Positions 5,196-8,925 of a DNA stretch of 8,925 bases are shown piece by piece. The notes beneath the pieces were generated by a model. It ran no database searches. It was not told where the DNA came from and saw only the letters and a program-made list of their open reading frames with translations. Position numbers and translations under genes: made by a program. The DNA lies in NCBI GenBank assembly GCA_003523545.1, contig DQAM01000205.1:1-8925 (forward strand), read 5' to 3'. Position 1 is the first letter of the stretch. Every line of letters begins with the position of its first letter. This DNA is from Dysgonomonas sp. (lineage in GTDB: Bacteria; Bacteroidota; Bacteroidia; Bacteroidales; Dysgonomonadaceae).

Positions 5196-6653
5196 TCAGA
5201 AGGCAAACCTTATACCTGCATTGAGGTTAAGGTGCCATTTACGGTCGGAATAAATGGTTTCATAATCATTTTTTGCATCAAAATAATATGCACCTCCTAC
5301 ATTCGTATACAAAGATAGTTTATTATATATAGGGTAACTCAATCCCAATGAAGTATTTACTGAAAGCTGGGGATTCTTTTGCGATATATTCTTTTTTTCT
5401 GAATCTTTTCCTTCGTTTAGAGCCGGTGCGTTCTGATATGTCTTCATTCTTCCATAAAAGTCTTTTTGTATGGCTCCTCCCGCACTGACATAAAGCTGCA
5501 ATTTGTTCCATTCGAATATACGGTAATTAGCCGTCAGCGGAATTCCAAAATAATGGAAGACCTGCGAATCCCTTGCTTCCAAATCTGAGCCATCATCGGA
5601 TTTAAATTTTGAAGATAAATATGTATAAGTTATACCTGTTTCCAAAGACAATTTGTCCGTAATATTTTTGCTTATAGTTATTCCGAAAGTAATAGGCTGG
5701 TTGTGTTTCATATTCATCTTTTCTTTTTGAAAAAGAGTGACATTATTACTTGACACCATATCGTTTGCTACTGGGTCATTCCCCTGATCGGGTTCGGCTT
5801 TATCCATTAATGCATAATTTACTTTACGCAGCTGCATTTGTTCAGCACGCCCTTTAGAAAACGCGCCCCCACCTCCGGCCCCAATATTGAATCCATTAGA
5901 TGAAGATTCATCGCTATGGGCTTTCTTTTTGTTTTGCGGAATATAGTTATCGGCAAGCAGCTCTTGGTTTTGACGTGCATAAGCTTCCAGGTCGGTTATC
6001 TTATCGCCCAGCTGCTTTTCAAATTGTTCTTCTGTTCCTAGGGGGGGATCTTTGACAGCATTGCCCTTCGTTTCGGCTATAAGCTGTTTATCATCCTGCC
6101 TTTCATTTAAAATTTCCGGTACAACTTCTATATTTTCCTCTTTTCCGCTATTTCCCGAACTTTTATCTATATCATTTTCAATATCAGTATATATAGATTG
6201 TTCTGTATATTTCTCTGAATTGCCTTCGGCTTTATAAGTTTTATTATTCAATGAAGCAATAAACTCATGGGCCGACTGACTGAAAGATTTCTGGCTTTCA
6301 TAGTTATTATCAGGGACTGATTCTTCTTTTTTGTTGGAGTTTTCTGCAGTATCCGGTTCGGATTTGGAAAAGTCTGCTTTTTCTATTGTCTTATTTTCTT
6401 TTACTGCAAAATTGTCTTTTTGGTAATCCTTAGGAGAAAACAGCAGGAATGCTATTGCGATCAATGCTGCCACAGAACCTATTGCAGCACTGTATCTATA
6501 TATACTTATTTTTCTGGCAGGAGCTTTGATAGGAGTCTTTTGAGCGGATAAACCGGCATCGATCTTCTCCCACATAAGCGGAGGAAGTTCCGGCTCGAAG
6601 TTCTGTAACTTCGAACTGAAAATATTTTTTATATTATCTTTTTCCGGTTTCAT
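5196..6653 (-). CDS. Dual membrane-spanning anti-sigma factor (Dma-like): inner-membrane helix plus outer-membrane beta-barrel
   Basis: The 485-residue protein has three parts. Residues 1-53 are cytoplasmic, with no signal peptide, and contain FEPELPPLMWEKIDAGL (19-35), a block typical of Bacteroidota proteins paired with ECF sigma factors. A single helix lies at about 54-72 (YSAAIGSVAALIAIAFLLF). Residues 75-253 are Lys/Glu/Asn/Ser-rich and probably disordered. Residues 254-485 begin with a Gly-rich GAGGGG strand, continue with alternating amphipathic strands (FGITISKNI, LSLETGITYTYL, HYFGIPLTANYRIF, LQLYVSAGGA, LSVNTSLGLSYPI) and end in GIRFAF with a terminal Phe, the signal used by the BAM machinery. 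This matches Dma proteins of B. thetaiotaomicron, whose N-terminus binds the sigma factor while the barrel sits in the outer membrane. The gene overlaps the sigma gene by ATGA, so the two are probably translationally coupled. It may be annotated elsewhere simply as an outer membrane beta-barrel protein. Confidence 0.85.
   Translation of the reverse strand: MKPEKDNIKNIFSSKLQNFEPELPPLMWEKIDAGLSAQKTPIKAPARKISIYRYSAAIGSVAALIAIAFLLFSPKDYQKDNFAVKENKTIEKADFSKSEPDTAENSNKKEESVPDNNYESQKSFSQSAHEFIASLNNKTYKAEGNSEKYTEQSIYTDIENDIDKSSGNSGKEENIEVVPEILNERQDDKQLIAETKGNAVKDPPLGTEEQFEKQLGDKITDLEAYARQNQELLADNYIPQNKKKAHSDESSSNGFNIGAGGGGAFSKGRAEQMQLRKVNYALMDKAEPDQGNDPVANDMVSSNNVTLFQKEKMNMKHNQPITFGITISKNITDKLSLETGITYTYLSSKFKSDDGSDLEARDSQVFHYFGIPLTANYRIFEWNKLQLYVSAGGAIQKDFYGRMKTYQNAPALNEGKDSEKKNISQKNPQLSVNTSLGLSYPIYNKLSLYTNVGGAYYFDAKNDYETIYSDRKWHLNLNAGIRFAF
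6041..6047 (-). repeat. C7 homopolymer inside the dma-like coding sequence
   Basis: Seven consecutive G on the + strand (C7 in the coding sense) encode Asp-Pro-Pro-Leu at about residues 202-205, in the disordered linker. Loss of one C gives GAT CCC CCC TAG, an immediate stop. Gain of one C runs into TGA after about eight further codons. Either change would leave the cytoplasmic part and membrane helix but remove the whole barrel. Confidence 0.6.
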
Positions 6654-7192
6654 TGTTTACTCAAGTAATCCTTTACTTTTTCCTGCAAAAATAATCTCGC
6701 TCTTATATATTGCGAACGTGAAGTCCCTTCTGCTATTCCTAGTGCTTCGCTTATTTCTTTATGCGAATAGTTTTCTATTGCATAGAGGTTGAAAACGGAC
6801 CTGTATCCGGGCGGTAATTCCTGTATCATGTTAAGGAGCACACCCTCACTGATATTTTCCATTTCGCTCCCGGTATCGTCCGGTATAATCTCTGCGATAT
6901 TCTCAATATCTTCCGAAAACTGCTTTTTATGTTTATCTTTTCTGATATTTTCGAGAGCAAGATTTACAAATATCCGTTTCATCCATCCTTCAAAAGAACC
7001 TTTGCCTTCGAACGAAGCTATGCTTGCGAAGACTTTTATAAACCCGTCGTGCAGTAAATCCTGTGCGGATTCTGCATCGGAAGAATATCTCAGGCATATA
7101 CCGTACATCACGCGCCCATACCGTTCGTAAACGATTTGTTGTGATTTACGATCTTGCCGTTTGCACCCTTCTATAAGCTGCCATTCTTCCAT
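6650..7192 (-). CDS. ECF-family RNA polymerase sigma factor (Das-like, ECF21-type context)
   Basis: A 180-residue group 4 sigma factor with the two required domains and no others. Region 2 spans about 17-85, including the core-binding segment AQDLLHDGFIKVF (43-55) and the -10-recognition segment with SFEGWMKRIFVNLALENIRK (66-85). After an acidic linker (94-117), region 4 spans about 122-175, with LPPGYRSVFNLY (126-137) and a helix-turn-helix HKEISEALGIAEGTSRSQYIRAR (144-166) for the -35 element. It directs RNA polymerase to a small regulon and should be held by the downstream membrane anti-sigma factor, whose start overlaps its stop (ATGA). ECF21 is the group I associate with Dma partners; the exact group needs a profile search. 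The ATG at 7192 is chosen because the candidate ECF promoter ends about 20 bases upstream. The promoter suggests that the factor activates its own operon. Confidence 0.94.
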   Translation of the reverse strand: MEEWQLIEGCKRQDRKSQQIVYERYGRVMYGICLRYSSDAESAQDLLHDGFIKVFASIASFEGKGSFEGWMKRIFVNLALENIRKDKHKKQFSEDIENIAEIIPDDTGSEMENISEGVLLNMIQELPPGYRSVFNLYAIENYSHKEISEALGIAEGTSRSQYIRARLFLQEKVKDYLSKQ

Positions 7193-7213
7193 TAAGGTTT
7201 AACGTTCTATTAG

Positions 7214-7241
7214 TAGATGGATGGAGCAGCAAAACGTTGCA
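7214..7241 (-). promoter_or_regulatory. Candidate ECF-type autoregulatory promoter of the sigma/anti-sigma operon
   Basis: On the minus strand TGCAACGTTTT (7241-7231) is followed by CATCTA (7219-7214). Measured from TGCAAC to CATCTA the spacer is 16 bases, a normal ECF geometry. The AAC in the upstream box is the usual core of ECF -35 elements. The match differs from the TAnnTTTG housekeeping type seen elsewhere in the window. Transcription would begin near 7207, about 15 bases before the sigma ATG. That the sigma factor itself uses this site is inference. Confidence 0.6.
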
Positions 7242-7281
7242 CCCCCTTCTCATTTTTAACTAAAATATTCTCTTCAGCAAA

Positions 7282-8697
7282 TCACGAAAAATCGTCGGGC
7301 AAATTTACAAAATAAAGTTGATTTGACGACCTTGTGATTGCAGTATATAGCCAGCGGTAAAAATTAGTTCCCAGATGTTCTTCTGTAATGTAGCCGATAT
7401 CGATGAATATATTGCTCCATTCCCCGCCTTGCGCTTTGTGGCAGGTGACGGCGTATCCGTATTTTACCTGCAGGGCATTATAGAAAGGATCGGCTTTCAT
7501 TTTCTTCATCTTTCCGGCTTTGGTAGATATATCATTGTAATCTTCCAGTATATTATAGAATAACTCCGTATTTTTTTCTTTTGATAAGCCTGTAGTATCC
7601 GAATGCAGTGTATCGAGCAGTATCTTTACTTCGATCTCGAGTTCATAATCCGGATGTCTGGCGAGTATATCACAAAAACGGAAACCGTATAACTCCTGTG
7701 TCTTTCGTACTCTTATGACTTCGAGTAATTCGCCGTTGGCTAGAAAATCGACCTGATTGATATTTTCCGTCCAAAAATAGTTATTTTTGGTTATCATCAG
7801 CATATCCCCTGCCGAAAGTTCTTCTTCGCGATACAGAATGCGGTTTCTTACACCTTGGTTATATATGTTTGCCCTTTTGTTAGAGCGAGCGATGATCATT
7901 GTATTTTCGATGCCTTCTTTGTCATAGGCAGTGGAGATAGCGTCTATCAGATCTTCTCCCGAAATTTTTTTTATATCTGAAAATCCTTTAAACTCGAGCT
8001 TCGGATATTTACCAGAATCCCCGCTTTCGAGAATTTCCCTTATTCGTGTCGCGTTCCATAATATACCCGAATCTTCGGCCTGACGTACAATCTGAGTCAT
8101 AGTTGTCGTAAAAACTTCCAGACCATATCCTTTCAGATTATCGGCTTGCAGTGCAGGACTCGATTCCTGCATGACCGGGGGCAGCTGTGCATCATCACCG
8201 ATCAGAAGCAGACGGCAGTTTTCGCCGGCATAAACGTAATGAATGAGATCGTCGAGCAGCCGTCCAGAACCAAAGTAGAAAGAATCAATTCCCTCATTAC
8301 TGATCATGGATGCCTCGTCTACAATAAAAAGGGTATCTTTATGAAGATTATCGGTAGGTATGAAATCTACCGGTTCGTTCGAAAACTTTTTCTGCCGGTA
8401 TATTTTTTTATGTATGGTAAATGCCGGATGTCCGGCATATCCTGCAAAAACTTTGGCGGCCCGTCCGGTAGGGGCGAGTAGCACCGACTTCTGTTCGAGC
8501 TGGGTCATCGTCTTTACCAATGCACCAATCAGTGAGGATTTACCTGTACCTGCATAACCTTTCAACAGAAAAATACTGTCGGAAGAAGGATAAAACAGGA
8601 AATCACAGATCATGCCGACTGCAGTTTGTTGCTGCGAAGTCGGTTCAAATCCGAAATTCTTGATGACTTGTTCGAAAAGAAATTTACTTAATGACAT
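7282..8697 (-). CDS. SF1B-type ATP-dependent DNA helicase, RecD/Pif1-like (compact form)
   Basis: This 471-residue protein carries the superfamily 1 helicase motifs in order: a Q-motif-like TSQQQTAV (20-27), Walker A GYAGTGKS (47-54), motif Ia LAPTGRAAK (74-82), Walker B IVDEAS (125-130), motif III GDDAQLPP (167-174), the UvrD_C_2-type AVTCHKAQGGEW (416-427) and motif VI YTAITRS with the arginine finger at 456. All catalytic residues are present. It lacks the long N-terminal extension of RecD2 and has no nuclease domain, so it is close to a bare motor. It probably unwinds DNA 5' to 3' in repair or replication-fork processing, as inferred from family. No RecB or RecC partner is near. It ends 89 bases before the sigma start with no clear terminator, so some read-through into the sigma operon is possible. 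The start is ATG 8697. Confidence 0.93.
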   Translation of the reverse strand: MSLSKFLFEQVIKNFGFEPTSQQQTAVGMICDFLFYPSSDSIFLLKGYAGTGKSSLIGALVKTMTQLEQKSVLLAPTGRAAKVFAGYAGHPAFTIHKKIYRQKKFSNEPVDFIPTDNLHKDTLFIVDEASMISNEGIDSFYFGSGRLLDDLIHYVYAGENCRLLLIGDDAQLPPVMQESSPALQADNLKGYGLEVFTTTMTQIVRQAEDSGILWNATRIREILESGDSGKYPKLEFKGFSDIKKISGEDLIDAISTAYDKEGIENTMIIARSNKRANIYNQGVRNRILYREEELSAGDMLMITKNNYFWTENINQVDFLANGELLEVIRVRKTQELYGFRFCDILARHPDYELEIEVKILLDTLHSDTTGLSKEKNTELFYNILEDYNDISTKAGKMKKMKADPFYNALQVKYGYAVTCHKAQGGEWSNIFIDIGYITEEHLGTNFYRWLYTAITRSSNQLYFVNLPDDFS

Positions 8698-8731
8698 TTA
8701 TTCAAAAAATGTTATAAGGGGGCTGCAGCAT

Positions 8732-8757
8732 ATTAATGATACTTATAAATCATTAAT
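8732..8757. repeat. Inverted repeat upstream of the helicase gene
   Basis: ATTAATGAT (8732-8740) and ATCATTAAT (8749-8757) form a perfect 9-bp inverted repeat around ACTTATAA. It is flanked by direct copies of GGCTGCA at 8721-8727 and 8760-8766. It lies 35 bases upstream of the helicase start. There is no adjoining U-run, so it resembles an operator more than a terminator. Chance is possible in such AT-rich DNA. Confidence 0.4.
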
Positions 8758-8807
8758 CCGGCTGCATTTTTCAATTTTAAAAAGTACTCTTCCAAGCATA
8801 CTATATA

Positions 8808-8815
8808 CAAAGATA
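8808..8815 (-). promoter_or_regulatory. Candidate helicase promoter (-7 box)
   Basis: The minus strand reads TATCTTTG, an exact TAnnTTTG -7 box, 110 bases before the helicase ATG. A -33 box is not convincing. If used, the leader of about 100 bases would contain the inverted repeat at 8732-8757. Confidence 0.4.
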
Positions 8816-8925
8816 TATATTATTTTAAGCCCTATAATCATTAATTTTTTTAATAAATGTATACTAATACTTTAATATGTAAATCCGGCTGGCTCGCATA
8901 TTTTTAGTATTTTTGTTAGTATTGA

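Larger units (their letters stand above)
8698..8925. other. Gene-free AT-rich intergenic end of the window
   Basis: I see no supportable gene in these 228 bases. They hold the inverted repeat, the minus-strand -7 box described separately, the 10-base word AATCCGGCTG twice (8755-8764 and 8882-8891), and TATTTTTG at 8908-8915. The last fits a + strand -7 box for a gene beyond the window edge, but has no clear -33 partner. The open frame that runs rightward from within the helicase into this stretch has no start or composition that suggests a gene. Confidence 0.5.

Noticed and set aside
5012..5206. 64-codon minus frame over the lipoprotein start
   Set aside because: It overlaps the signal peptide coding region in another frame, and the lipoprotein reading is clearly the real one.
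7282..8697. Helicase as part of a defence or mobile system
   Set aside because: Compact RecD/Pif1-like helicases occur as ordinary single chromosomal genes in Bacteroidota, and no nuclease, recombinase or other defence partner is adjacent.
8612..8875. 87-codon + strand frame running from the helicase 5' end into the intergenic region
   Set aside because: It begins antisense to the conserved start of the helicase and continues through AT-rich non-coding DNA; no domain or signal peptide.
1..8925. tRNA, rRNA, CRISPR array, insertion sequence or phage genes
   Set aside because: No cloverleaf with a CCA-type end, no regularly spaced repeats, and no transposase or integrase motifs were seen on either strand.

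Overview
The window looks like the chromosome of a Bacteroidota, most likely Bacteroidales; a Dysgonomonas- or Parabacteroides-like genome is my guess from gene content and low GC. Supporting signs are lipoproteins with short relaxed lipoboxes, no Shine-Dalgarno sequences before the start codons, several TAnnTTTG -7 promoter boxes, and an ECF sigma factor paired with a beta-barrel anti-sigma factor. No rRNA, tRNA, CRISPR array, insertion sequence or phage gene is visible.

Region 1 (1-2170, + strand) is the end of a uronate-catabolism operon. It holds the last 29 codons of kduI, a DUF4861 lipoprotein, and an SDR dehydrogenase of the KduD / 'gluconate 5-dehydrogenase' type, closed by a strong hairpin terminator. 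KduI and KduD act in succession, turning the 4-deoxy-5-keto-uronate released from pectin or glycosaminoglycans into 2-keto-3-deoxygluconate. Region 2 (2175-3062, - strand) is nadC, converging on that operon.

Region 3 (3170-4360, + strand) holds two small orphan genes: an AT-rich two-TM membrane protein and a 100-residue exported protein with a C-terminal membrane anchor. The second has the best promoter in the window and its own terminator.

Region 4 (7241-4321, - strand) is the most interesting part. It is a three-gene operon of an ECF sigma factor, a protein with both an inner-membrane helix and an outer-membrane barrel, and a lipoprotein. The sigma and barrel genes overlap by ATGA. The layout matches the Das/Dma (dual membrane-spanning anti-sigma) systems of Bacteroides thetaiotaomicron, where Dma1 controls outer-membrane vesiculation through Das1 and a NigD-family lipoprotein. 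An ECF-like promoter lies directly before the sigma gene, suggesting autoregulation. A C7 tract in the middle of the dma-like gene could switch the barrel off by slippage.

Region 5 (7282-8697, - strand) is a compact RecD/Pif1-like SF1 helicase. The last 228 bases (8698-8925) contain no gene that I can support, only AT-rich DNA with an inverted repeat, short direct repeats and possible promoter boxes pointing both ways.
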